Shown one piece after another: positions 1 through 9,008 of a DNA stretch of 56,795 nt; the stretch's first letter is position 1, and each line of letters starts with the position of its first letter. The stretch covers positions 1 to 56,795 of the forward strand of contig CAYUJW010000002.1 in the NCBI GenBank assembly GCA_964445135.1, read 5' to 3'. A model generated the notes under the pieces. The model saw only the letters and a program-made list of their open reading frames with translations. It made no database searches and was not told where the DNA came from. The DNA comes from JACOTV01 sp964445135 (GTDB taxonomy: Bacteria; Patescibacteriota; Microgenomatia; UBA1406; GWC2-37-13). The position numbers and the translations under genes are program-made.

Positions 1-1354
1 TCTCGCTTCCTAATTCTATAATCCCCGACCCTATCACAACTTTCTGGGATTGTGGAAAAAGCGCAAGTGTTGCAAGTGCACTCAAAAATCCGTTCTCTGA
101 ACTGTTGCTTGAATCGTTCAGGACCGTGCTCCCCCCAATTCCGCGGTGGATGGAAAGCTTGCCTTCGATTGCCGATATCTTTGCAATCCCCTCTTCAATC
201 TCATAATTGGTATATCCGTGATCGACACACCATCCAATAACGGGCAAAAGATTTTCGATTGAATGAATGCCCAAGAGATGAGTTTTGATATGTATGCGAC
301 GATCGCCATACGTCACGGTGGCTTGGCTGCCTTGATGTGTGGTGAGCGCGGAGTGCGCCTGAATATCTGCCTGGGCACTCGCGGAATAAGTAATCATACG
401 ACAGCTGGCGCGGGTTTGTATCTCATTTTGAAAGACTGGCTCAAGATGTGCATCAAGCTGGATGTACAGTACAGACGATGGATCGTTGAGATAGTCCAAA
501 ACCTCACTTTCTGTATGAATAAGATTCGACCTGTTTTTATACAAAGATAGATGTTGATTGCCAAATGATGTGATTACCGCGCAGTCTATGGAATCACCAA
601 GCACCGCGCAGGCTTCTGCCACTTCTCCCCTCTTATATCCCCCAACTTCACCAACAAAATACTCGGTATCATCGCGCAAATTCTTGAGAATTGAAAGCGC
701 GATACCAACTGCAGTATTCATATTTTTTTCAGTTTTCCCAATCTTGTGCTTTATGGCAATCATCTGGCTGAGAAACTCTTTGACGCTCGATTTCCCGTAC
801 GTGCCAGACACGACAATCGTCTCAACTGGATGATTGGCGAGGCGCATTTTGGCTTGTTCGATAGAGCTTTTTCGCATAAGATACGCAACGGGCCATGTCA
901 CCAAGACTCCGCAGATCGTGCATATGAGGGAATACAATGCGCATATAATGCCAAGCACAAGGAGTGCACCGACAATAATTGCGGCGGCCAAATACCCCCC
1001 ATCACCTGTGCAAAACAGGAGCGTTGCGGCTGAGTTATTGCAAAGCGGGGCCGCATCATATGAAAAGAGCGCAAGAAGCAGAAGGATGTATGAGATGGAA
1101 ATGAGCCAGATAAAGAGGATGAATGAGATGATGCTAATGAGAATATTGCGCTTGGAAAGAGCTCCTCGACGACCGAGGCTATGGGTAAAAAAGCCCACCC
1201 CCTCCTCCCGCATCTGTGAAAAAAACCGATCAAATCGATATTCTTTTATTTGAAAAAGATAAATAAGCGCTTGCGTGACGACAAGGTGGATAGATAGTAT
1301 CCCAATCCACACTGCAAACAACGTGATCAATGATTGATATGCAGAGTCCATCAT
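1..1354 (-). CDS. MurF-like Mur ligase with N-terminal membrane domain (3' end outside window)
   Basis: Reading the minus strand from ATG at 1354, the frame stays open to the window edge (about 450 codons), so the C-terminus is missing. The first ~140 residues hold several hydrophobic segments. A Mur-ligase ATP-binding motif follows, SGTYGKSSVKE, and then EVGGYKRGEV, which resembles MurF (UDP-MurNAc-tripeptide:D-Ala-D-Ala ligase). MurF joins D-Ala-D-Ala to the peptidoglycan precursor in the cytoplasm using ATP. A membrane extension in front of the ligase is unusual and suggests the enzyme sits on the membrane. The start overlaps the stop of the upstream hydrolase gene by 4 nt (ATGA), so the two are translationally coupled. 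Another Mur-ligase-like activity (for example cyanophycin synthetase type) cannot be excluded without the C-terminal domain. Confidence 0.8.
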   Translation of the reverse strand, partial: MMDSAYQSLITLFAVWIGILSIHLVVTQALIYLFQIKEYRFDRFFSQMREEGVGFFTHSLGRRGALSKRNILISIISFILFIWLISISYILLLLALFSYDAAPLCNNSAATLLFCTGDGGYLAAAIIVGALLVLGIICALYSLICTICGVLVTWPVAYLMRKSSIEQAKMRLANHPVETIVVSGTYGKSSVKEFLSQMIAIKHKIGKTEKNMNTAVGIALSILKNLRDDTEYFVGEVGGYKRGEVAEACAVLGDSIDCAVITSFGNQHLSLYKNRSNLIHTESEVLDYLNDPSSVLYIQLDAHLEPVFQNEIQTRASCRMITYSASAQADIQAHSALTTHQGSQATVTYGDRRIHIKTHLLGIHSIENLLPVIGWCVDHGYTNYEIEEGIAKISAIEGKLSIHRGIGGSTVLNDSSNSSENGFLSALATLALFPQSQKVVIGSGIIELGSE

Positions 1355-2100
1355 GTGAAGGAAGCAATGTCTGCTACTAATAATTCAGGGTGATGAATGG
1401 GCAGTGCATGTCCCTGCTGGGGATAGATAATGATTTTTGATCCACGAATCAATGAGGTAAGCGGCATTCCATACTGCTCAAGAGGCGTCGCGCGATCGGT
1501 TTCTCCCCACAAGATAAGCGTTGGAGCTGTAATATCTGCCGCAAATGATGTTAGATCAAGTGCCATGATTTTTTTGAAGTTTTGTGCCAAGTGTGGAAAG
1601 CGCGAGATATCAGACTGGGGGTATAGGATTTTATACGCGAGCATCTTGAGCCGAGTAAGTGAGGCGGTGTTGACAAGATGTTGTAATGGAGCAACTACGT
1701 GTTTGAGGAGCACGAGTTTCGACTTTTTGTTCGTTCGCTTATATGAGCTATTACACAAGATGAGCCGATCAATAAGGTCTGGGTGACGTGCGGCAATATA
1801 GATGCCAAGTGCGCCGCCATAGGAGTGTCCAAAGTAGGTATACTGCTTAATGTGAAGCGCTTTCATAACATCTATCACGCACGTCGCATATTCGTGTGTT
1901 CCCCAGCTTTCTGGCGGATATTCACTTGTTCCAAATCCCGGAAGATCAAGAAGGATCGCTTTGTACCCCTGCTTTGAAAGGAGCAAGCCAAGCGGTCGAA
2001 GTGATTCTCGACTGCCGCCCCAACCATGAACGAGCAAGAGTGGACTCCCCTCCCCGATTATCTCAACCTCCACATCAACGGAGCATGCCTGTATCTTCAT
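1351..2100 (-). CDS. alpha/beta hydrolase
   Basis: Alpha/beta hydrolase fold protein of about 249 residues. The oxyanion region LLLVHGWGG, the nucleophile elbow GHSYGG (Ser), the acid in LILWGETDRATP (Asp) and the His in QQGHALPIHHPE are all visible, so the catalytic triad looks complete. The substrate cannot be read from the sequence; esterase, lipase or C-C hydrolase are all possible. The frame extends upstream to a GTG at 2136, but the ATG at 2100 starts exactly where the family core begins and is preferred, although the G-rich stretch before it is too close to be a good ribosome site. It is followed by the MurF-like gene with a 4-nt overlap. Confidence 0.85.
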   Translation of the reverse strand: MKIQACSVDVEVEIIGEGSPLLLVHGWGGSRESLRPLGLLLSKQGYKAILLDLPGFGTSEYPPESWGTHEYATCVIDVMKALHIKQYTYFGHSYGGALGIYIAARHPDLIDRLILCNSSYKRTNKKSKLVLLKHVVAPLQHLVNTASLTRLKMLAYKILYPQSDISRFPHLAQNFKKIMALDLTSFAADITAPTLILWGETDRATPLEQYGMPLTSLIRGSKIIIYPQQGHALPIHHPELLVADIASFT

Positions 2101-2162
2101 TCCCCCATTATAGAGTGTTTGAGTGCGTATTTGCACTATTCTGATGAGAAATCAGCTTTTTA

Positions 2163-2834
2163 TTATTTTGAAGTGTATGATTCACGGAGTTGTTTTGCAA
2201 AGTCTTCGATCGATGCAATCTGCATGTTACGCCCATTCAAAAAGAACGATGGTGTGCCCTGCACTCCCCCTTCATTTCCAAGGGCCAAGTCGTCTTGAAC
2301 CACTTTGACAACTGCGTCAGACTTCATGTCTTTGGTAAATGTGTCAGTATCTAACTTGAGGCTTTTTGCGTACTTGATGAATGCGTCAGTTGGATCGCTC
2401 ATCTGACTCCACTCAACTTGCTTGGTGAACAAGACATCTGAATATTCAAAAAACTTGCCCTGTCGGCCTGCTGCTTCTGCCGCATACGAGGCAGCGCGAG
2501 CATTTTTATGAATCGTAAACAGGGGGAAATGACGGTAGACAAATGTCACATTCTTGACGATGTCGTTGTTTGGATGTTCGGGGTTTTCCCAGCTTTTGAG
2601 CTCGGCGTGAAACTGCGCACATGCCGGACACTGTTGATCGCTGTACTCGACTAACACCGCTTTTTTAGAAGGATTCCACTTGATATGATCGCTTGCGCGT
2701 ACTGTTTTTGAGCTTTCAATTACGGTGCCTGACTGAGTGCTTGTCCCAGCTCCGCTGGCATTGTAGACGAGTGCCAAAAACCCAACAATTGCAAAAAATG
2801 AAACGATTGAAATGATGATCGTATTTTTGTTCAT
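2163..2834 (-). CDS. DsbA-like thioredoxin-fold disulfide oxidoreductase
   Basis: 223-residue protein with an N-terminal signal anchor (residues ~5-25) followed by a DsbA/DSBA-family thioredoxin domain. The active site CPAC is at residues 69-72 and the cis-Pro motif TP is near residue 195 (GTPSFFLNG). Family members oxidise or isomerise cysteines in exported proteins. The many cysteine pairs in the secreted proteins of this window (for example at 9009-10250) are plausible substrates, though that is inference. No DsbB or VKOR partner is visible nearby. The gene is just downstream of the LysM and DUF4332 membrane genes on the same strand. A TATCAT box lies 9 nt before the ATG. Confidence 0.9.
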   Translation of the reverse strand: MNKNTIIISIVSFFAIVGFLALVYNASGAGTSTQSGTVIESSKTVRASDHIKWNPSKKAVLVEYSDQQCPACAQFHAELKSWENPEHPNNDIVKNVTFVYRHFPLFTIHKNARAASYAAEAAGRQGKFFEYSDVLFTKQVEWSQMSDPTDAFIKYAKSLKLDTDTFTKDMKSDAVVKVVQDDLALGNEGGVQGTPSFFLNGRNMQIASIEDFAKQLRESYTSK

Positions 2835-2927
2835 ACAGGCTCTATGATACGCAGATGAGAGGAAAATCTCAAGCGAAGAAATCGTGCGAAAATGGAGGCT
2901 TGATGCAGGGGGCGCGTGCCGAGAGTG

Positions 2928-3584
2928 TTATGGGATGCGGATTTCCACATCACACGCAATGTTGTTGATGTCGCCGAGGATACGAGCGTTTGCATCATAA
3001 ATAGTTTGAGCTTTTGATGCATCGGCATAGAATGCATAGGCAATGCTGCCTAAGGTGTCGCCACATTGAACAACATATGTCATACTTCGTCCTGCTCCCG
3101 TTTGAGGTGGTTGGGCGCCAAATGAGGTGTTGTTGGAGTCGGTGACATACGGCACTTGCTCATACGTTGCGGGCTTTGTTGCACTTTGTTTTTTGGTGAG
3201 TGTTGGTGTGGGCTTTTTTGCTACAACCGCTCCTTTTTTAGCGTTTTGAGTTGGAGTAGGTGTTGTCCTAGTGACTACAGATTTATTGGTGATTGGCTTC
3301 GTGGTTGGGACGCGTGTTGGCCCAACGGTTGGATTTAACAGTCCGCTGGTCTGACTCAAACCAGAATCGTTTGCCGCCTTTTCATCAGTGCGATTGGGGG
3401 CAGCAGCTGATTCGGTGTCAGATGTTCTCTGAAACGTTGCAAATGCATGCAGCAATTGGTTGGTGGCGGCAGCTGGCGAATTGGTGCCATTTTTATGAAA
3501 CAGCAATGCAACTGAAATGGCAATCACGCTAATCATGCAAAGCGCTGTGAGTTTGACGGGGGTTGTAATTGTGTTGGTGTTCAT
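2928..3584 (-). CDS. membrane-anchored LysM-domain protein
   Basis: About 218 residues. One N-terminal hydrophobic segment (residues ~10-30) is followed by a long Ser/Thr/Pro/Ala/Lys-rich linker and a single C-terminal LysM domain (MTYVVQCGDTLGSIAYAFY ... ILGDINNIACDVEIRIP). LysM binds N-acetylglucosamine-containing glycans such as peptidoglycan, so the protein probably ties the membrane to the wall. The frame also offers a TTG at 3593, but ATG at 3584 is preferred. It lies 11 bp after the DUF4332 gene and is probably co-transcribed with it. Two Cys within the LysM may form a disulfide, consistent with the DsbA-like gene downstream. Confidence 0.85.
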   Translation of the reverse strand: MNTNTITTPVKLTALCMISVIAISVALLFHKNGTNSPAAATNQLLHAFATFQRTSDTESAAAPNRTDEKAANDSGLSQTSGLLNPTVGPTRVPTTKPITNKSVVTRTTPTPTQNAKKGAVVAKKPTPTLTKKQSATKPATYEQVPYVTDSNNTSFGAQPPQTGAGRSMTYVVQCGDTLGSIAYAFYADASKAQTIYDANARILGDINNIACDVEIRIP

Positions 3585-3595
3585 AAGGATCAAGC

Positions 3596-4774
3596 TTAAT
3601 GAGTAATCTCGCGCCCGAGAATTTTGGCTGCGTTGATGAGTCCGCGCAATTGATCAACTGTTGGAACTTGGTGAATGTATGCCTCGCGTTCATTGGTCGA
3701 AACCACTGCTTCGTGCAATTTTTGAGGATTTCTTTTTCCCAGTTCAACGATTGTGTCGACGCCCGATTTTTCAAGCAATTGACCCAATACGCTATCGACA
3801 CCAGGCAAGCGCATCAGATCTGCAACGTTTGCATAGGTTAACAAATCACCCTCTGCAATTTGAGTTTGAGCAGCTAAGCTTTCGCGTTCTTGTGGTGTAT
3901 TTACGTGTTGTAAAAATGTCTCGATATGGGAAATTCCCACTGCATAAAGTGATTGTAAATCATGCTCTGGAATAAAGTGAATAAAATGAAGCGGCGTCAT
4001 ATTCTCTTCGGTTGTTGGGTCAATATGAAGCGGGGTTGCATGCATTGTTTGCTCAGTCATTGGTGTTGTGTTTGTTTCTTGTTGCGGCATGCGCTCATCA
4101 AGTCCGTCAGACACGGGAATCGTGATGAATTGGGCGGTGGTGGATGTGGTTGAATCAGGGGTGTCTTCAAGCACCGTTGGCGCTTCTTCAGTCAGTGGTG
4201 TGGCATTTTCATATACATATGAAGGTTCTGTCACGGCCTGATTGAGTAGCACGTCGTCTGTTGGTTCTGGGGTGTAGTCGCGTGCGATGATGCCATGCAC
4301 GGTAAGCACACCAAACACCCACCCAAAGAGTCCACCAATTAAACCAATGATTGCGCCAAGTGCGCTGAGCGCAAGAGTTGCCATAAGGTTAAAGACGAGC
4401 AGAGAAAATATTCGTGACCCTTCAGAAACAGAGGGAATAAGTTGCGAAAGATAATCTTGAGTCAATATCATGGGAAGTGCGAGGGCAACCAGCACGAGAA
4501 CAAGCGCAGTATACATAACGCTATATAATCCGGTTTTGGCGGCGGCATAAAGGCTATGTGCGGTTTGAAGGCTGAATCGGTATGCCGAGACGGCAGATGT
4601 GGCTCCTGCCACCATAACAACTACTATAAGAAGTATGTCATACCACTCAAATATGGCCTTACTCTGGTAACCAGAATATGGTCTGAGGATGTTTTTCATG
4701 ACAAGCAATATAAGCAGCAGGGCCGCCGTATAGATTGCATTGCTTTGAACAAGTTTTTTGAGTGGCAAAAACAT
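3596..4774 (-). CDS. membrane protein with C-terminal DUF4332-like helix-hairpin-helix domain
   Basis: 392 residues. The N-terminal half has about four membrane segments (residues ~15-35, 47-68, 85-110, 125-165). A Thr/Glu/Pro-rich linker follows, and a C-terminal domain of ~130 residues with repeated helical hairpins (IPEHDLQSLYAVGISHIETFL; YANVADLMRLPGVDSVLGQLL; SGVDTIVELGKRNPQKLHEAV) matches the pattern of DUF4332. That fold is related to HhH DNA-binding modules but has no firm function. The gene heads a minus-strand run with the LysM and DsbA-like genes, suggesting an envelope role. The function is not known. Confidence 0.75.
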   Translation of the reverse strand: MFLPLKKLVQSNAIYTAALLLILLVMKNILRPYSGYQSKAIFEWYDILLIVVVMVAGATSAVSAYRFSLQTAHSLYAAAKTGLYSVMYTALVLVLVALALPMILTQDYLSQLIPSVSEGSRIFSLLVFNLMATLALSALGAIIGLIGGLFGWVFGVLTVHGIIARDYTPEPTDDVLLNQAVTEPSYVYENATPLTEEAPTVLEDTPDSTTSTTAQFITIPVSDGLDERMPQQETNTTPMTEQTMHATPLHIDPTTEENMTPLHFIHFIPEHDLQSLYAVGISHIETFLQHVNTPQERESLAAQTQIAEGDLLTYANVADLMRLPGVDSVLGQLLEKSGVDTIVELGKRNPQKLHEAVVSTNEREAYIHQVPTVDQLRGLINAAKILGREITH

Positions 4775-4872
4775 AAGAAAAATACCAGAGTAATCTGATG
4801 AAAGTAGTATACACTATGGGCCTAATTTAATCAATCCAGAGCGCGCTTTGGAAGCCCTTGATGAAGCAGCAC

Positions 4873-5622
4873 TTACTCGAGTGCCAAAAGAAGCCACATT
4901 ACCCAAATACCAGCTAGCATTGTTGCAAGTTGAATGAGGCTGCTTCGATGCTTGGTCTGCTTGTGGAGTTCAGGAATCATGTCTGCAGCGGCAATATAGA
5001 TAAAGTTTCCGGCTGCTGCCGCACTGAGGATGAGTGCCCAATTTTCGGCGCGTTCACTCAAAACTACAAACAAGGCAACTCCGAAAAATGCGGTAAGCGC
5101 GGAGAGAAGGTTGTACACCAAGGCGCGAGCTCGAGTGTATCCGCTGTGAATCAACACGCCAAAATTACCAATCTCTTGGGGAATCTCGTGCAGAATGACG
5201 GCCATGGTGGTCGCCAACCCAACGGGCACACTTATGGCAAATGAGGCGGCAATAATCATACCGTCGATCATGTTATGGAGACCATCTCCGGTGAGCGTCA
5301 TGATGCCAAGCGGGTTTGCATGTTGTTCGTCGCAATTATCTTGATGACTATGATGCGCATGGACCCATTTTTCAAGAATAAACGTCGCAACAATTCCTCC
5401 CAAAATCCAGATTGACACATCGGTCCCAAACCCAGCTTCCTCAACAACTTCTGGCAAGAGGTGTAAAAACACATCGCCCAACAAGGCACCAACTGAAAAG
5501 CTTACAAAATATCCAAGCACTCGTTGCATGCGACGACCCAAGGGTATCGTGAGTACACCAACCAAGGATATGAGGCTAACGGCCGCGACGCTCAGGAGCG
5601 TATAAATGAAACTCATTTGCAT
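4873..5622 (-). CDS. ZIP-family divalent metal transporter
   Basis: 249-residue polytopic membrane protein with ZIP signatures. GDGLHNMIDGMIIAA and HEIPQEIGNFGVLIHSG supply the metal-binding His, Asp and Glu residues of transmembrane helices 4 and 5. A His-rich cytoplasmic loop (HAHHSHQDNCDEQH) lies between helices 3 and 4, as is usual. ZIP proteins import Zn2+, Fe2+ or Mn2+; the exact metal cannot be read. The length is normal for bacterial ZIPs. A TATAAT box (minus strand, 5636-5631) lies 8 nt before the ATG at 5622, with no Shine-Dalgarno sequence, suggesting a leaderless mRNA. A second ATG lies 2 codons further in. Confidence 0.93.
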   Translation of the reverse strand: MQMSFIYTLLSVAAVSLISLVGVLTIPLGRRMQRVLGYFVSFSVGALLGDVFLHLLPEVVEEAGFGTDVSIWILGGIVATFILEKWVHAHHSHQDNCDEQHANPLGIMTLTGDGLHNMIDGMIIAASFAISVPVGLATTMAVILHEIPQEIGNFGVLIHSGYTRARALVYNLLSALTAFFGVALFVVLSERAENWALILSAAAAGNFIYIAAADMIPELHKQTKHRSSLIQLATMLAGIWVMWLLLALE

Positions 5623-5630
5623 ATGGATAC

Positions 5631-5636
5631 ATTATA
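5631..5636 (-). promoter_or_regulatory. -10 box (TATAAT) of the ZIP gene
   Basis: TATAAT on the minus strand, 8 nt before the ATG at 5622. Transcription would begin at or next to the start codon. Confidence 0.6.
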
Positions 5637-5663
5637 GCACGTACCATATATCACTTTGCAAGC

Positions 5664-6353
5664 TCAAAAAACCCTGTTGCTGGGCCGTCGCTCAGGGGGT
5701 GATGGGTTGAATGTGCTCAAGAATGCCTCAGCTTGGGTAAGATACTGATGCTGCATTGCTTCAAACGTTTCGGGATCTATATCATTTGGGTTAAGAAGTC
5801 GTCGTCGACCGTCATAGAGCACTGCCATTTCTGAACCCGTTTTGCTCGGCTCCTCGGCGATAATCTCAGCGTGCACAGCAACGGATGCGTTGTGAGCGAT
5901 TGCGCATATCAAACGATAGCTTGGATGATCTAATTCACTGACAATTGATGAGGTCACAACTACCGGATTCGTGTCATTTCGACTGTATGTTACTTCACCA
6001 TACTTCCCCCATTCAGGGTTGGTGACCGTTTGCAAAAAAGCGTTGGCACTGGTTGATATGCCAAGTCGCTCAAATAATGCGCGATATTTGGGGTGTGCGG
6101 GGTTGGCTCGGAATTCGGCCGGAACAAGCGTTGCAGATTGTGAGGCAACCAGATCATCATTTGCGTCGCCAAACACATGCACATATGCTCCGGGACATGT
6201 GGTGTCTGCGGGCGTTATGCTTTGTTGACGGATGATTGCCAGCCGATAGTCGCTTGAGGTGCGTGCAAACCGATTCTCCTCTCTGAGATCGCGTTCATGA
6301 TCAAGCGTGGCAATTGTGAGGTTGGTTGGTTGGGGGCGTTCGTGTTGCGACAT
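5664..6353 (-). CDS. hypothetical soluble protein, 229 aa
   Basis: No family recognised. The protein is soluble, without signal peptide or membrane segment, and has an acidic, mixed alpha/beta look. The most distinctive stretches are PGAYVHVFGDANDDLVA and HPSYRLICAIAHNASVAVHAE. A TATAAT box lies 11 nt before the ATG at 6353 on the minus strand (short leader). It is divergent from the AlkA-like gene and downstream of no obvious operon. It is most likely a lineage-specific protein. Confidence 0.7.
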   Translation of the reverse strand: MSQHERPQPTNLTIATLDHERDLREENRFARTSSDYRLAIIRQQSITPADTTCPGAYVHVFGDANDDLVASQSATLVPAEFRANPAHPKYRALFERLGISTSANAFLQTVTNPEWGKYGEVTYSRNDTNPVVVTSSIVSELDHPSYRLICAIAHNASVAVHAEIIAEEPSKTGSEMAVLYDGRRRLLNPNDIDPETFEAMQHQYLTQAEAFLSTFNPSPPERRPSNRVF

Positions 6354-6402
6354 ATTTTGAGTGTATTATACTCCCCGTTTTTCGTAAAATATAGTAATTT
6401 TT

Positions 6403-7020
6403 ATGAGAACATCCTCTATGAATATTTCCACCGTTTTGTCGCACTTTAAAACGCATGATCCCCTCCTCTATTCGTGGGCGATGCGCTGCGATCTTCAACC
6501 GATCATGACCACTGACAATTTGTTTCTTCGCATATGTGACTCAATCATCTCGCAGCAATTGTCAACGAAGGCAGCAGACGCCATACTTGCCCGTTTTGTC
6601 GGCCTATTCCCCCACTCGCTCCCCACAGCCCCCCTCATACTGACTCTTGATCCACAAGCGATCCGGGATGTTGGTATATCATGGGCCAAAGTGCGAAGCT
6701 TAGTGGACTTGGCCGAAACGATCGATGATGGACGACTGGCATTATCTGAGCTTCCCGCCCTTTCTGATGAAGCGGCGATGTTGGCGCTTTGCCAGGTGAA
6801 AGGAATTGGACCATGGACAGCCGAGATGATCATGATGTTTGGCCTCGCACGCCTCGATTTGTATTCGCACGGAGATTTGGGTTTAAGAAAAGGAATGCAG
6901 AAAATATATGAACTCCCCGCTCTTCCCTCGGTTGAAGAAGCTGAAAAAATCACCGCTGTCTGGTCGCCGTACCGCACGTATGGTTGCCGCGTCCTCTGGC
7001 GAAGTCTTGAACTCCCCTAA
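6403..7020 (+). CDS. DNA-3-methyladenine glycosylase II, AlkA-like (HhH-GPD)
   Basis: 205 residues, the size of the catalytic core of the AlkA/HhH-GPD superfamily without AlkA's N-terminal domain. The opening FLRICDSIISQQLSTKAADAI matches the family's first helices. The hairpin LCQVKGIGPWTAEMIMMFGL and the following GDLGLRKG with the catalytic Asp are both present. It excises alkylated purines in base-excision repair. There is no iron-sulfur cluster motif, so it is not an EndoIII/MutY type. A TATAGT box precedes the ATG by 7 nt. A second ATG five codons in is also possible. Confidence 0.92.
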   Translation: MRTSSMNISTVLSHFKTHDPLLYSWAMRCDLQPIMTTDNLFLRICDSIISQQLSTKAADAILARFVGLFPHSLPTAPLILTLDPQAIRDVGISWAKVRSLVDLAETIDDGRLALSELPALSDEAAMLALCQVKGIGPWTAEMIMMFGLARLDLYSHGDLGLRKGMQKIYELPALPSVEEAEKITAVWSPYRTYGCRVLWRSLELP

Positions 7021-7086
7021 GGCATGGGAAACGCACATTGTTGCCGTCTCATGCAAACGCATTGGCCACCAATCGCCACTATTTCG

Positions 7087-7818
7087 CTATTTGCTATCCA
7101 GATACTCGCGCACCATGCGCAAGTAATCAACGCCTTCCTTTTGAAACAGGAGCTTCTGCTCGTCGTTCATGCCTAGCAAGCCATCCATTTCAATTGACCC
7201 GGAAGTCAGCGTGAACCCTATCTCCGTGCTCGTAAAATCCCATCGCTTGTGTGTGAGGGGTATGGCACTTTGTTCAGTGCACAACATAGATCTTTGATCA
7301 AACGAATGGAATTGTCCTGCGTCCCGGGTGACGCGTGTAAACATAAGTGCGCTGTAGATACGGCCCGGTTCGACTTCGCCTATACGAAGTGGCAGCGCTT
7401 CTTCGTGGCTAATACGCTTGAGATCCTCCAAATATTCTTCAACTGATCCGTCCAAGAGTTGGTCAAATCGAGCAGGCGGTGCGGATTCGGGGCGCGCGTT
7501 GAGCTTTTCTTCGCTTGGATAGTCAGGCGGTGAAATTGCGCTGAGCGCATAAATATGCAGGTCTGGATTCCAGTCAAATGTATAGCTTGTCGACTGGTGG
7601 GAAATTGGTTCGCGGGCAATGACTTCAAGCGCCGCCCCCGCCCCTGTAGTGTGGTGTAGCTCCCACACCTGATCACCTACGATTTGGTAATAGACCGATT
7701 TGCAAACAGCAATGCTTTGGTAATCTTCAAACATGCGGTCAACGAGTGTTGCGCCGTCTGATGATAGCTGCGACACGCGCTGCTCATATGTTGGTTGCCG
7801 TGGACAGTGTTCTTTCAT
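7087..7818 (-). CDS. hypothetical protein, 243 aa
   Basis: No family recognised. It is a soluble, acidic protein with no signal peptide. It contains an aromatic beta-rich N-terminal half (SVYYQIVGDQVWELHHTTG) and a Glu-rich middle (DGSVEEYLEDLKRISHEEALPLRIGEVEPGR). The composition and the convergence with the AlkA-like gene support a real gene. Length and style resemble the other unknown soluble proteins here (5664-6353, 34137-34808). Confidence 0.65.
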   Translation of the reverse strand: MKEHCPRQPTYEQRVSQLSSDGATLVDRMFEDYQSIAVCKSVYYQIVGDQVWELHHTTGAGAALEVIAREPISHQSTSYTFDWNPDLHIYALSAISPPDYPSEEKLNARPESAPPARFDQLLDGSVEEYLEDLKRISHEEALPLRIGEVEPGRIYSALMFTRVTRDAGQFHSFDQRSMLCTEQSAIPLTHKRWDFTSTEIGFTLTSGSIEMDGLLGMNDEQKLLFQKEGVDYLRMVREYLDSK

Positions 7819-7907
7819 ACGATAATCCCCAATTTAAGCATTGTAGCACAGTAATCTGGATTAATAAGAGGTGCCACGTGCATGCTCACTTCATGCGCCT
7901 CTCATGA

Positions 7908-7913
7908 TACAAT
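7908..7913 (+). promoter_or_regulatory. -10 box (TACAAT) for tRNA-Ser
   Basis: TACAAT lies 31 nt before the mature tRNA 5' end and is a reasonable -10 element. No clear -35 is visible. Confidence 0.4.
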
Positions 7914-7944
7914 TGCAGGTGTGGGGCATGTGTTGCCCAAAAAA

Positions 7945-8035
7945 GGAGAGGTCGCATAGTTGGTCTAGTGCGCAGACCTGGAAAGTCTGTATCTCAGCAA
8001 TGGGATCGGGGGTTCGAATCCCCCTCTCTCCGCCA
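7945..8035 (+). tRNA. tRNA-Ser (GGA)
   Basis: The acceptor stem GGAGAGG pairs with CCTCTCC, followed by discriminator G and an encoded CCA (8033-8035). The anticodon stem is CAGAC/GTCTG with loop CTGGAAA, so the anticodon is GGA, reading UCC and UCU. A long variable arm and the T arm GGGGGTTCGAATCCCCC are present. This class II structure is the one expected for serine. Confidence 0.96.
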
Positions 8036-8143
8036 GAGTATTAAAGCAAAGTGATGGGATACATAAAATTTGTTTAATTTAAAACCTCAATTAAATAGTC
8101 GCAAAAATTATAATGACGCTTTAATGGGCTGTGATTACTCCCT

Positions 8144-8614
8144 ATGTTTGTAAGACGCGCAAAACCAACAGATAAAGATGCCGTGTTAGTTATGCTTGAT
8201 GAATTTCGAGCAGACTGCATCGAGCAAATTACTGGAAAGCCGAGCGGCTCACACACTGCCCGTGAAGGTGGTACGCATATTTATGAGTCTCTTCTATCTC
8301 GGTCTGATTATTGTATTTTTTTACTAGAAGACTCAATATCTGAGATTGTAGGAGTTCTCACAGGATATCTTTGTCCAATGTTAAGAAGTGGTGAAGTGAG
8401 AGCAGAAATTGAAGAATTCTTTGTGCAAAAAGAGTTTCGAGGGGATGGTAATGCTCAAAAACTTATGGATGCTTTTTTTGATTGGGCAAAAGTTCATCAA
8501 GCTCTAAAGGTTAATTTGGAGTCAGATAATGAACTGCTGAGGGCACATGGTTTTTACAAAAAATATGGTTTTGAAACTAAAGCTCGCAGATTTGTAAAGA
8601 ATATAGACAACTAA
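8144..8614 (+). CDS. GNAT-family N-acetyltransferase
   Basis: 156 residues. The N-terminal MFVRRAKPTDKDAVLVML start, the central strand and acetyl-CoA pyrophosphate-binding motif (EEFFVQKEFRGDGNAQKLMDA, motif A) and the C-terminal FYKKYGF (motif B) are typical of GNAT acetyltransferases. The acceptor is unknown. The gene is clearly more A+T-rich than its neighbours and sits just after tRNA-Ser, a common integration site, so recent acquisition is plausible. There is no good Shine-Dalgarno sequence before the ATG. Confidence 0.88.
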   Translation: MFVRRAKPTDKDAVLVMLDEFRADCIEQITGKPSGSHTAREGGTHIYESLLSRSDYCIFLLEDSISEIVGVLTGYLCPMLRSGEVRAEIEEFFVQKEFRGDGNAQKLMDAFFDWAKVHQALKVNLESDNELLRAHGFYKKYGFETKARRFVKNIDN

Positions 8615-9008
8615 TTTTGACAACGCACGGGCTTCGAGCATGCGTATTTTATAGCTTTATACAGTTTTCAATACGGTTGTTTTGTCAGGTTTACATCAGG
8701 TAACTCGTCCGCTATACTGAGGGCTCCGGTTTTTCGCACAACCTTTTTTGTACATATAGGTTGCCCAACACAGTCCCCATGAATCCCTGGCACATTCGCC
8801 GCTTCATGAACGCACCGCATTATCGCTGTGCCAACTGACATTTGGGCAGGTGATATACACATACAAACATTGGTTTGTGCACCAAATTTTCACAGCTCAC
8901 GACGAACTTACATCTCGCGGTTGTTCTGTCTCTATTGGTGTGTGTGCGGCATTTGCCAACGGCATGACCGGTTCATTGTCAGTTTCCCAATAATACGAGG
9001 TATATCCT
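8615..9008. other. 394-bp intergenic stretch
   Basis: No convincing gene is seen. It ends with the ribosome-binding site GAGGT, about 9 nt before ATG 9009. A small hairpin CAACC...GGTTG lies near 8742-8765. The stretch presumably carries the promoter of the secreted protein gene. Confidence 0.5.
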
